From contig NWUY0300002557.1 of the NCBI GenBank assembly GCA_004151065.3, positions 91,058-105,838 on the forward strand: 14,781 nucleotides of DNA, given 5' to 3'. Under the pieces are notes generated by a model. That model was given only the letters and a program-made list of their open reading frames with translations, was not told the DNA's origin and made no database searches. The first letter of the stretch is position 1; each line of letters starts with the position of its first letter. Shown in pieces: positions 7,445 to 14,781 of the stretch. The position numbers and the translations under genes were made by a program. This DNA comes from Larix sibirica (Eukaryota > Streptophyta > Pinopsida > Pinales > Pinaceae).

Positions 7445-8922
7445 ATGAATAGAGGTAGAGGAAGAACCCCAAAAACTCATAACATTGCAGGTAGAGGATG
7501 TTAAGGACAAAATGATCAAGGCAGAAAAAAATATATACATGAGATAATTTCAAAAGTAGAATCAAAGGAAGCATCCCATAACACTGTCAGGGTGGCATCC
7601 CATGTAGGAACTAGTCGCAAACCTATTCCAAAAATTAATTATGATACAACAATAGAAGTTGAGCTACAAATTCCTTTAGAAGGAAGAGAGGAATCAAAGC
7701 CTCAAGGAGAAGTAAACCCACCTTTTGGAGCAGCAGGTCCTGAATTCAAATTATGGTAGAAGGACAAGGGGAAACAGGGGAACCTACACTTGACTGTCAA
7801 ATCCCATCTCCCAAACGAAAAGAAATACCTGATGTACCTATTCCATATCGAAGGGGTGCTTCTAAACCTTATATACCAGAAACAAGGGAGCTTGTTTCAT
7901 TCCAGCGAGTGCCTCCCGATTTTGGAATTCCATAAGAATATTGGAGACTATGGGAAAACATGGCTACTCCAACTGCCACAATCAAATTTACCATTGTTGA
8001 AGCTCGGGGAGGAGTTCCTATGAATCCTATATTGTTATAATCTCCCTCAAATTTACATGGAATGACTAGTGAGGACCCAGATGTTTTTCTATTCGAATTT
8101 GATGTAATATGCCTGAGCTACGATTATACCACATACATGCAGAAGTTGAAACTATTTCCTACTACCTTGAAAGGGGAAACCTTAAGATGGTTTATGGGCC
8201 TCAATGGTGGTACTATATCTACTTGTAATGAGATTAAGCATGTCTTCATTAAGAAATATTAGGAGTATTGTAGATCCCAAGAACTGAGGGAAGAGATCTT
8301 CAAGATGACAAAGAACTAAGAAGAGAATATGGAAGATTATGTAGAACATTTTCAGTACAATTTGCATAGGTCTCTACACACAATGTTGGTTGGTGAAATC
8401 TTGAAGAAAATTTTGATCTGGGCAATGTGGTATGAATGGCTGGATATGTTGAACCTGACGGGAAAAGGAGGTAGGTCGAAGGAAAGTTATGAGATGACTT
8501 GTGATTGGTGTAGAATATGCTCATGGGGATCCTCCATAAGAAGATAAGGGATCAGAGACCTTCCCACCAAGGCTACAAAATCAACCAATGGAGGAGTGAA
8601 CCATGTGGAGATTAGAACTTTGCTAGAATACTTCAAGACCGACATCCTCAGAACACTATCTTCATAATTGGATGTGTTTCAAACTAAATAGAGGCAATTC
8701 AAGGCTGATAAGTCACTCGCCATATTTTTCCCAAAATGTAAACATAAACACTCCTCAAGGGAATTCCTAGTAAAAGGTGTTGAAATATATGGGATTTGTG
8801 ATCAAGACCATCCTACAAAATCATGTCCATCTCTACCAGGACTAAAGGAATTTTACTAAGGCGCAAGCGAAGAGGTCGAAATAGCCTAGTTTTTAGCTTT
8901 GAAGAAGCCATGGAAAGCATGA
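7445..8922 (+). pseudogene. gag: gag polyprotein remnant (capsid and two zinc knuckles)
   Basis: The likely start is ATG at 7445 (MNRGRGR, an arginine/glycine-rich N-terminus), in frame 2 with a TAA at 7502. Coding then moves to frame 1 near 7753-7759. The capsid region (8062-8547) has the Retrotrans_gag pattern: SEDPDVFLFEFD, TLKGETLRWFMGL, FIKKY, MEDYVEHFQYNLHRS. Frame 1 is kept to about 8922 without a frameshift but has stops at 7933, 8038, 8260, 8317, 8545, 8665, 8689, 8857, 8887 and 8920. The stops at 7933 and 8260 fit CAA/CAG to TAA/TAG transitions. Two CX2CX3HX4C-type knuckles (8728-8766 and 8788-8826) have lost three of eight ligands. In life Gag would form the cytoplasmic particle and bind element RNA; this copy cannot. 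Confidence 0.85.
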
Positions 8923-9500
8923 CCTCTAGGTATAAATCAACACTCTTCATCATTTTTCAATATTTGGAATAATTAGTGTACTCCTAAACAACCAAAATTT
9001 TCCACTCCTCAATGAAAAAACCCCTAGCAATTTCAATATCCTTCACCTTGGGTATAATGGCTGATTCAATCAGTCCAAAATCCTTCTTGGCCAAAACCTT
9101 GGCGGAGTCCCTCCTTCCTTATACAACAATTCCCAATACTAGAGCCACAATTAACTCTACAATTGCTTGCACAATTACCTATGCAACAAAATTTGTAGCT
9201 TCCTATGAATACACCAATGAATGCTCTAATGAATGCTCTTGTGATCAACCTCAATTTCCTGTACAAGTCAGTCCAAATCCAAATAATAAGATGATTCAAC
9301 AAGATGAAACGTCAACCTTCCCAACCTATAGTATTTGTCCCCTTGCATGTAATGATGTACGCCTTAGTTCTGGAAGGATAACTCACTCAGAGAAATCACC
9401 AGTAATTACTAAACAGATGGAGGACGAACCCTTACTTCTTGAAACAAAGCAACATCATGAAGAAAATGAACATTTCACCCATGTTGCAACTCCTTGAGTA
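8923..9500 (+). pseudogene. gag-protease linker remnant (proline/glutamine-rich, then acidic)
   Basis: Frame 1 continues after the knuckles with a Pro/Gln/Asn-rich stretch (for example LPMNTPMNALMNAL near 9200), broken by several stops. Near 9240-9260 the plausible coding frame moves to frame 3, which carries an LSSGR motif and a charged segment up to a TGA at 9495. The 161-codon open frame at 9012-9497 is therefore only partly authentic: its second half matches the linker, and its first half is out of frame. The sequence is low in complexity, so the assignment rests on position between gag and protease. Confidence 0.55.
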
Positions 9501-10310
9501 ATAGCAGCAATGAAACATACATTTGTTACTAGCTCGACCCATGCTCAAGCTATTACTCCTCCATACCCAGAGAGGCTAGAAATAGCCAAGACACCCCTGC
9601 AATATGAGTTTGACCTGTTGGGAGAGCTCTAGAACTTATGCGTCGAAATCCCATCGTTACAAGCAATTGAGGATGTACCAATTTACACAAAGACCATCTG
9701 CGAGTTGTGACTTAGAAAACTAGGGAGAAAACCCAGGGATACACTCACCATTAATGTATTGGGTAAATTGTATGAACTAATTTTGGGAAGAGATACACCC
9801 ATCAAATATGATTACCCTGGGAATCCGACAATCACTGTTCATATCCAAGGGAAACATTTTCCAATACATTAGTGGATCTAGGGGCGGCCATTAATATCAT
9901 GACTAAGGAAACCTGGGAAACATTAGGCCTTGCAAACCTTAGACCAACCCCCACATTTCTTGAACTAGTAGATCGGTAAACTATTCAAGTAGAGGGAATT
10001 CTAGAGGATGTGATTATTTTTGTTGACTCCTAGGAATACCCGACATACTTCCTGGTCTTCCAAACAAAATATCATCTTGAAGGCCATCCTTCGATTTTGG
10101 GAAGGCCATGGCTAGCGACAAGTGATGCTTACATAGGATGCAAGTCAATAAATATGAGAATTTCCCGTGGAGTCTCCATGAAAAATTTGGTCCTTTACCC
10201 ACTAGCAAATCCTAGCATGGGATGTGAAAATCTCTTATGAGATTATTTTGAGCTTCAAGATGAAAACATTCATCCCATATTGACAATTGAAAAATTTTCG
10301 TCTTTAAAAT
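9501..10310 (+). pseudogene. retropepsin-type aspartic protease remnant
   Basis: A pre-protease segment in frame 3 (stops at 9630 and 9708) ends with TITVHIQGKHFPI. A frameshift near 9866-9868 then leads into frame 2 with VDLGAAINIM (9872-9901), the active-site loop. The catalytic Asp codon is GAT at 9875-9877, and DLGA replaces the common DT/SGA. Downstream come DVIIFVDS, the flap-side YPTYFLVFQ and the conserved HPSILGRPWLA (10081-10113). Stops include a TAA near 9977, a TAG near 10031 and a TGA near 10238. DLGA is typical of the Athila/Tat branch of plant gypsy elements, so it is not itself a defect. The enzyme would have cleaved the Gag-Pol polyprotein. Confidence 0.8.
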
Positions 10311-11526
10311 TGAAACATAAGATGATGTTATCAATAGATTTATTAGTAACCGTTCCTTTATCCCTCACTCTGTGTGTCAACTATTAGAAACTTCAATAAA
10401 TAATAATGCTCCCTATAATCCTAAACTAAAACTGGAAGAAGAAGAAGAAAAAGGTATACCAACAACTACCATTCATAACATTCCAATTGAAATTGAGTCT
10501 AGAAAAACAATGAATATTAACCCGAATATGACCCCCTCACAAACTGATAAGCTGTTACAAGTCCTTAAACCAGAAAAAGAAGCCTTCGCATGGGATTATA
10601 GGGATATGAATGGAATTCACCCTAATCTCTGCACACATCATATTTACATCAATAAATACTGCATCCCCAATCGACATCCTCAAAGGAGGATGAATCCTAC
10701 TCTAAGGGACATTGTTAAACAAGAACTCCAGAAATTGTTGGATGCCAACTTCATTTATCCAATATCTGACAGTGAATGGGTTTGATTGTCCTGAAGAAAA
10801 ATGAAAAATGGCGAGTCTATGTGGACTACTAAGAATTGAATAAATATACACAAAAAGACCATTTCCCCTTGCCATTTATTGACCAAGTCCTAGGCACACT
10901 ATCAGGAAAAAAATATTTTTCTTTCCTTGATGGTTTCAACAGATATAACCAAATAAATATCGCTCCTGTAGGTCAGGTTAAAATGAAATTTACCTATCCC
11001 TTGGGTACATTTGCATACAATTTCCTTCCTTTTGGACTCTACAATGCACCTGCTACTTTCCAGTGGGGAATATTAGGCATTTTTTTATGATCTAGTCAAT
11101 GATAGAGTTGAAATATATATGGATGAATTTAGACCATATGGCACTGAGTTTCAAGAAGCACTATCTAATTTAGAAAAGACACTCAAATGTTGTAAATAGA
11201 CTAATCTTTCTTTGAGTACAAAAAATTGTCACATGATGATGACAGAAGGAGTGGTCTTCGGACATTTTCTCTCTGATGTTGGGATTTAGGTTGATCCAAC
11301 AAAAATTCAAGTAATCTTGAGCATGCTTCCTCCAAAAATGCAAAAAGAGGTATGTATATTTTTAGGGAAAATTGATTATTATCATCCTTTCATTGAAAAT
11401 TATTTCAAGATTGCATCCCCTTTGTTTGTGTTACTTATGAAAGATGCAGAATTTTCATGGACTAATAATTCCCAATCTTCCTTTGAAAAAATAAAAACAT
11501 TGTTATCTATAGCCCCTATTCTATGA
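10311..11526 (+). pseudogene. reverse transcriptase remnant, active site altered to YMDE
   Basis: The frame runs in frame 1 to a TGA at 10783 (GIHPNLCTHHIYI, then RRMNPTLRDIVKQELQKLL, FIYPISDSEW). It jumps to frame 3 (10779-11090) with a small deletion at the junction and a TAA at 10830, then returns to frame 1 through an extra T in a T7 run (11080-11086). Motif A (FSFLDGFNRYNQI, Asp codon 10929-10931) and motif B (LPFGLYNAPATFQ) are intact. Motif C reads YMDE (11116-11127), so the second catalytic Asp is Glu. Stops follow at 11197 and 11287. The thumb/connection part (IFLGKIDYYHPFIENYFKIASPL) ends at a TGA at 11524. Matches are strong throughout; the enzyme is inactive. Confidence 0.92.
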
Positions 11527-11919
11527 AGACTAGATTGGACACTACCATTTCACATCTCGTCAGACGCTTCTGATACCGTTGTTGGAGTTGTTCTAGCACA
11601 AGAAGAGGATAAGAATCCTTACACCATCTACTATGCCAAAAAATAATTATCTCTGATGGAATTGAATTACATGGTAACTGAAAAGGAGTTTCTTGTTGTT
11701 TTGTTTGCAATTAATAAATTATGGCAATACTTAACCAGTTATCCCATCTTTATACACATGTAGCACTTGACCATTAGGTATTTAGATAATAAACCCATTA
11801 CAAGTGCCAGAGTTACTATATGTTTGTTATTAATGCAAGAATTTGATATTATCATTATTGACAAACCGAGAAAAGATAATGTGGTTGTGGATTTTTTATC
11901 TAGACTTATCATTAATACT
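11527..11919 (+). pseudogene. RNase H domain remnant
   Basis: Frame 1 continues with LDWTLPFHISSDASDTVVGVVLAQ (first catalytic Asp in SDASD), then LNYMVTEKEFLVVLFAINK (catalytic Glu) and VVDFLSR (last Asp), all of the gypsy RNase H family. Two stops interrupt it, at 11644 and 11761. The second falls where the third catalytic Asp (the HTDH-type motif before the RYL segment) should be, so the active site is lost. The domain would remove the RNA strand during reverse transcription. It directly follows the RT with no spacer, as in other Ty3/gypsy polyproteins. Confidence 0.88.
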
Positions 11920-13059
11920 GACAACTCTCTTGTAAAAGACAGTTTTCTAGATGAACACATGTTTACAATTTCTTCTTACACACCGTGGTACGCATACATT
12001 GCTAATTATCTTTCTATAGAGAAGTTGTTGCACCACATCTTTCCAAGGGATAGCCGGAATATCATTCAACAAAGTGCCAGATTTTCATGGGTAGATGGAT
12101 ACCTCTTTTACACAGGAGCATATCAGATAATTCATAGATGTGTAAGAGAGCACAAGGTTCATGACATCCTAAAGGCCTTCCATGATGAACCATGAGGAGG
12201 ACATTTTGATGATAAAAGAGCAAACCATAAAGCACTGTGCATGGGTTACTATTGGCCCACTATATTCTAGGATGTAAAGAAATGTGTGAAGGGATGCGAT
12301 AGCTTCCAGCGAATGGGACAACCCATTCAAACCACTGAGATGCCATTACAGACACAACTGGTAATAGAAACTTTTGGAAAGTGGAGGCTTTATTTTGAGG
12401 GCCTGATCAATCTTGTGTCTCATAAAAAATCCTATATCTTGGTATGCACAAAGTACGTAATCAAGTGGGTGGAGGCAAAGGCCCTCCCAAGAGCCACAGA
12501 GCAGTTTTGTATGGATTTCTTGTTTGAAGAGACCTTTGTTTGGTATGGGATGCCGAGAGAGATAGTTAAAGATGGAGGAGCACAATTCATAAGCAATAAT
12601 ATTGAGGCAATTCTTTCAAAATACATGATTCGACATCGAGTCACTTCTCCTTACCACCTACCTGTAAGCAAATGGAAAAGTCAAGAGAAACAACAAAGTA
12701 TTGGAGAATATTCTTACAAAACCTATGGTAGTCACTTTCACAATTGTGCCAATCGAATTCAAGAAAATATATGGGCCTATAAGAATACTTGGAGAAATAC
12801 CATGGGATTCTCTCCATTTGAATTGTTGTATGTTAAGTGTCTAAATTTCCAACTGAATTTGAAATCAACACACTTAAAACAATTGTAGAGGTTGGTTTGG
12901 ATTTGACAATAGCTTAGAAGCACTGATTAGAGCAACTTAATGAGCTTGATGAAATTCGTTTGGTTGCATTGCAGCATCTTGATATTGTGAAATAACAACA
13001 TGTAAAGTGGCATGAAAATCTCATTAAAAAAAATATGTTTTAGCTAGGGGATTGGGCAC
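11920..13059 (+). pseudogene. integrase remnant, cut off by a nested LTR
   Basis: Frame 1 reads through the linker into the zinc-binding region: HDEP, a TGA at 12193, GGHF, YYWPTIF, a TAG at 12268, then GCDSFQRMG. The last Cys of the H2C2 site is Phe. In the catalytic core the first Asp position is Tyr (LYFEG, codon 12391-12393). The second Asp is present (IVKDGGAQF, codon 12571-12573), 60 codons later. The third residue, Glu, is recognisable only in another frame (12675-12677), about 35 codons further on, where several small indels scramble 12660-12745. AYKNTWRNTMGFSPFELLY follows in frame 1, and a frame-3 tail (QLNELDEIRLVALQH, GDWAL) runs to 13059. There the C-terminal part is interrupted by the inverted LTR. 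Confidence 0.88.
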
Positions 13060-13987
13060 TGTTGGGGCTAATAATGGTCTATTGAATACCAAACTAGCAC
13101 TCACATTAATTGTCAATCCAAGAACATTAACTTTCAAAGCTATGTGCAAAGTATATGTAGATGCAATATCTTCCTAATGTGGGTAAAATAATTATAGATG
13201 CAATGCAACTACTGAGATAGAGTAGCATTCAATAATTCACCCAATTAAAACAGGAATTCAACTACTACCACTCTGCTGAAAAGGAAAGAAATGCACACTC
13301 TGATATGAAAGCATACAATTTATAAAGATCATTGTTGTAACAACTCTTATATCTGAAAGCAACCTATATTCATCCACACAAATATGAAAAACAATCCTAA
13401 CTACAACACTCAACTGTAACTATTCACCCCTTAGGAAAATTTCTATCCTCGGGAATTAAAAAGAAAACTAATGCTCCTACTTTCTATCATAATAGAATTT
13501 GCTTGGAAATTAACAGCTGAAACCAATCATCAATCAATTCTCAAAAAATATGAAACTGGATATACAATCCAACAATTATCCAATCAACACTTTTCAATAA
13601 TCAAATTCAATCCAGGAAACTAATTCAAGAACTAATTTAAGTAACAACAATCCAAATCCAACCTTTTGAATCAATCAAACCAACCTTCTATTTTCAAAAC
13701 CTTATGGAATTAACTTCCAAAATCGATTATGCAATACAAAATGAAACACACTACAACTACAATCTAATAAATTAACAATTTATAAGAGCATCTCCGAGTC
13801 AGCAAAGGGGGCACTTCCTTCTTTAAACAAGGTTGTAACACACACTTAAAGACACAAGAGATCGAAAGAGCATTGATATTATAAAAAGGGTCCAATTACA
13901 AGACACAACAACATACGTTACTTATCCTCTCCTTCTCCAAGTCTTAATCCTTCCCTGTTATACCTCCTGCGACCCATAGGATTATAT

Positions 13988-13996
13988 CTTTTTATA
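13988..13996 (-). promoter_or_regulatory. probable TATA box of the nested LTR
   Basis: The minus strand reads TATAAAAAG, 41 nt downstream of the conserved palindrome and in the position equivalent to the TATAAAT of the other LTR. Confidence 0.55.
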
Positions 13997-14037
13997 TGAT
14001 ATCCGAGTAACATCACCCTTAATTAGGAAAACTGAAC

Positions 14038-14064
14038 ACCTTGAGAATTAGAGATTCTCAAGGT
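14038..14064 (-). promoter_or_regulatory. perfect 11-bp palindrome with 5-nt spacer in the LTR
   Basis: The arms ACCTTGAGAAT and ATTCTCAAGGT pair perfectly around a 5-nt centre. The equivalent at 6206-6230 in the other LTR keeps the same spacer length and nearly the same arms although surrounding sequence has diverged, which suggests constraint before the copies died. Confidence 0.6.
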
Positions 14065-14129
14065 TGTTCATACAATTTATAGCCTATCATGTTAATCGTT
14101 GATTGCTATTACAACTAGTTCACAAAAAT

Positions 14130-14191
14130 ATACATGGAACTTTGTGATCCATCCAAAGATATACATGGAACTTTGTGATCCATCCAAAGAT
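14130..14191 (-). repeat. perfect tandem duplication, 2 x 31 nt, in the LTR U3
   Basis: Identical 31-nt units at 14130-14160 and 14161-14191 (plus strand begins ATACATGGAACTTTGTGATC). They lie about 135-195 nt upstream of the TATA box in the element's own orientation. Perfect identity suggests a recent duplication. Tandem U3 repeats often act as enhancers in LTR elements; that role is inferred. Confidence 0.9.
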
Positions 14192-14327
14192 AGTTACAAA
14201 TGCCAATACCCTTGAATGTCAGGATAACTGAATGTTTCCTTGTTGGTATTCGTATAATTCACACTTGAGCATTGGTCGAAGATCAAATCCCCAAGTGCAA
14301 AAAGATAACAACAACACTCTATTAAAA

Positions 14328-14457
14328 GAAGTAGCAGCATCGTAGGAAACAACAATAATAGCGTGGTCCTTAAGCTCATGGGGAAGTAGAAGCATCATAG
14401 GTAACAACATTCCATAAATATATTAATCTTTCATCCCACAGGGAAGTAGCAACATCC
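14328..14457 (-). repeat. three imperfect GAAGTAG-type repeats in the LTR U3
   Basis: The plus strand has GAAGTAGCAGCATCGTAGG-type units at 14328-14354 and 14383-14409 (24 of 27 identical) and a short one at 14443-14457, spaced 55 and 60 nt. They lie upstream of the 31-nt duplication in the element's orientation. Confidence 0.6.
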
Positions 14458-14709
14458 AATATTTAATACATGCTCACCATGTCTTTATCCTGTCTACACA
14501 AAGTCCTTAATGATTCTATTAATAAGCCAACTCATGCACAAAACCACTTTAAATAGTTAAATTGTAACTTAAAACAATGCATTTCACCTTTGGTATAGGA
14601 ATTCAAACAAAAGAAGGATGATATCAAAAAGGATAGGAATTAGCTCAAAGAGGCTTAAATCAGGGTAAATATAAGATGGTAAAAGAGATCACAATTCATA
14701 GGCCCAACA

Positions 14710-14721
14710 TCTCCCCCCAAC
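14710..14721 (-). other. polypurine tract of the nested element
   Basis: The minus strand reads GTTGGGGGGAGA immediately before the LTR start TGTTGGGCC. This is the standard plus-strand priming site and fixes the element's orientation. Confidence 0.75.
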
Positions 14722-14728
14722 TTGTTCT

Positions 14729-14748
14729 GATGCATGTCTTCATGCATC
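14729..14748. repeat. perfect 8-bp inverted repeat with 4-nt loop
   Basis: GATGCATG and CATGCATC flank TCTT, just inside the nested element beside its polypurine tract. It could form a small hairpin at the 3' end of the internal region. The role is unknown. Confidence 0.7.
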
Positions 14749-14781
14749 CCCTTTGTCATGTCCCAAATTTGGCATTGGGTC

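Larger units (their letters stand above)
5618..13059 (+). mobile_element. decayed Ty3/gypsy retrotransposon, Athila/Tat-like, truncated by a nested insertion
   Basis: The order is 5' LTR (5618-7219), tRNA-Asp-type primer site (7223-7240), gag, protease, reverse transcriptase, RNase H and integrase. Integrase after RNase H is the Ty3/gypsy order. The DLGA protease motif, the tRNA-Asp-type primer site and the long LTR suit the Athila/Tat branch. Reading frames change repeatedly and many stops interrupt them, so the copy is non-autonomous. The integrase C-terminus, polypurine tract and 3' LTR are absent because another element begins at 13060. An env-like third ORF cannot be tested here. Confidence 0.9.
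13060..14709 (-). repeat. 3' LTR of the nested element (1650 nt)
   Basis: The minus strand starts TGTTGGGCCTATGAATTGTG and ends TTAGCCCCAACA, giving TG...CA ends with inverted TGTTGGG/CCCAACA termini. It aligns from end to end with the plus-strand LTR at 5618-7219, including the start, the GCTCAAGT region (14250-14279), the palindrome, the GAAGGAAG-CCCCTT block (about 13808-13825) and the final 100 nt. Both ends look intact and the length is close to the other copy, so it is a complete LTR. Short minus-strand open frames at 14194-14410 are LTR sequence, not genes. Confidence 0.82.
13060..14781 (-). mobile_element. nested LTR retrotransposon, 3' end, opposite orientation
   Basis: On the minus strand the order is internal DNA (14781-14722), polypurine tract (14721-14710), then a complete LTR ending at 13060. 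The DNA after the LTR end is gypsy integrase coding sequence, not a primer site, so this is a 3' LTR and the body lies off the right edge. The LTR is homologous to the one at 5618-7219 but clearly diverged, so it is a related element rather than the other end of the first element. The target site is within the integrase C-terminal region; the exact join is uncertain by a few bases because CTGTTG fits both the coding frame and the LTR start. Confidence 0.8.

Noticed and set aside
7371-7574. Minus-strand hydrophobic open frame at 7371-7574
   Set aside because: It runs antisense across the gag leader and N-terminus and has no family features. Hydrophobic translations are common in AT-rich antisense DNA.
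9012-9497. 161-codon open frame as a stand-alone gene
   Set aside because: Its second half fits the gag-protease linker of the retrotransposon, while its first half overlaps the true frame-1 linker out of frame. It is a mosaic of remnant and shadow.
11739-12644. Minus-strand open frames at 11739-11960, 12346-12585 and 12432-12644
   Set aside because: They are antisense shadows of the RNase H and integrase coding sequence.
5618-14709. Treating the two long LTRs as the two ends of one element
   Set aside because: They are in opposite orientation and too diverged. The right one carries its own polypurine tract on the right side, so it must belong to a second element.

Overview
The window reads as nuclear DNA of a seed plant. 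It holds one large intron-free PLS-class pentatricopeptide (PPR) gene next to AT-rich, retrotransposon-filled intergenic DNA. The style of the PPR gene and the type of Ty3/gypsy element would suit a gymnosperm such as a conifer, but that is inference, not proof. There are no bacterial-type operons, RNA genes or CRISPR arrays.

Layout. (1) 1-1943, minus strand: the 5' 647 codons of an undamaged PPR gene, with six P-L-S triads of exactly 101 residues. The C-terminus, where an E/DYW region would be expected, lies off the left edge. (2) 1944-5617: AT-rich intergenic DNA with several short direct repeats, an 18-unit CT microsatellite, an unusual 63-bp in-frame minisatellite (4574-4880), a probable small old LTR with a polypurine tract (4921-5246), and an imperfect inverted repeat (5301-5435). 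(3) 5618-13059, plus strand: a decayed Ty3/gypsy element of Athila/Tat character. It has a 1.6-kb 5' LTR, a degenerate tRNA-Asp-type primer-binding site, then gag, protease, reverse transcriptase, RNase H and integrase in canonical order. It is riddled with stops and frameshifts, and key catalytic or zinc-binding residues are lost in several domains. (4) 13060-14781, minus strand: a second element of the same LTR family, inserted in opposite orientation into the integrase end of the first. Its complete 1.65-kb 3' LTR and polypurine tract are present; the rest lies off the right edge.

The two LTRs (5618-7219 and 13060-14709) align along their length when one is reverse-complemented. This fixes both boundaries and reveals a conserved palindrome just upstream of the TATA box, plus lineage-specific tandem duplications. 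The PPR gene is the only locus that looks functional. I found no new multi-gene system. The most distinctive items are the conserved LTR palindrome, the 63-bp minisatellite and the perfectly regular PPR array.
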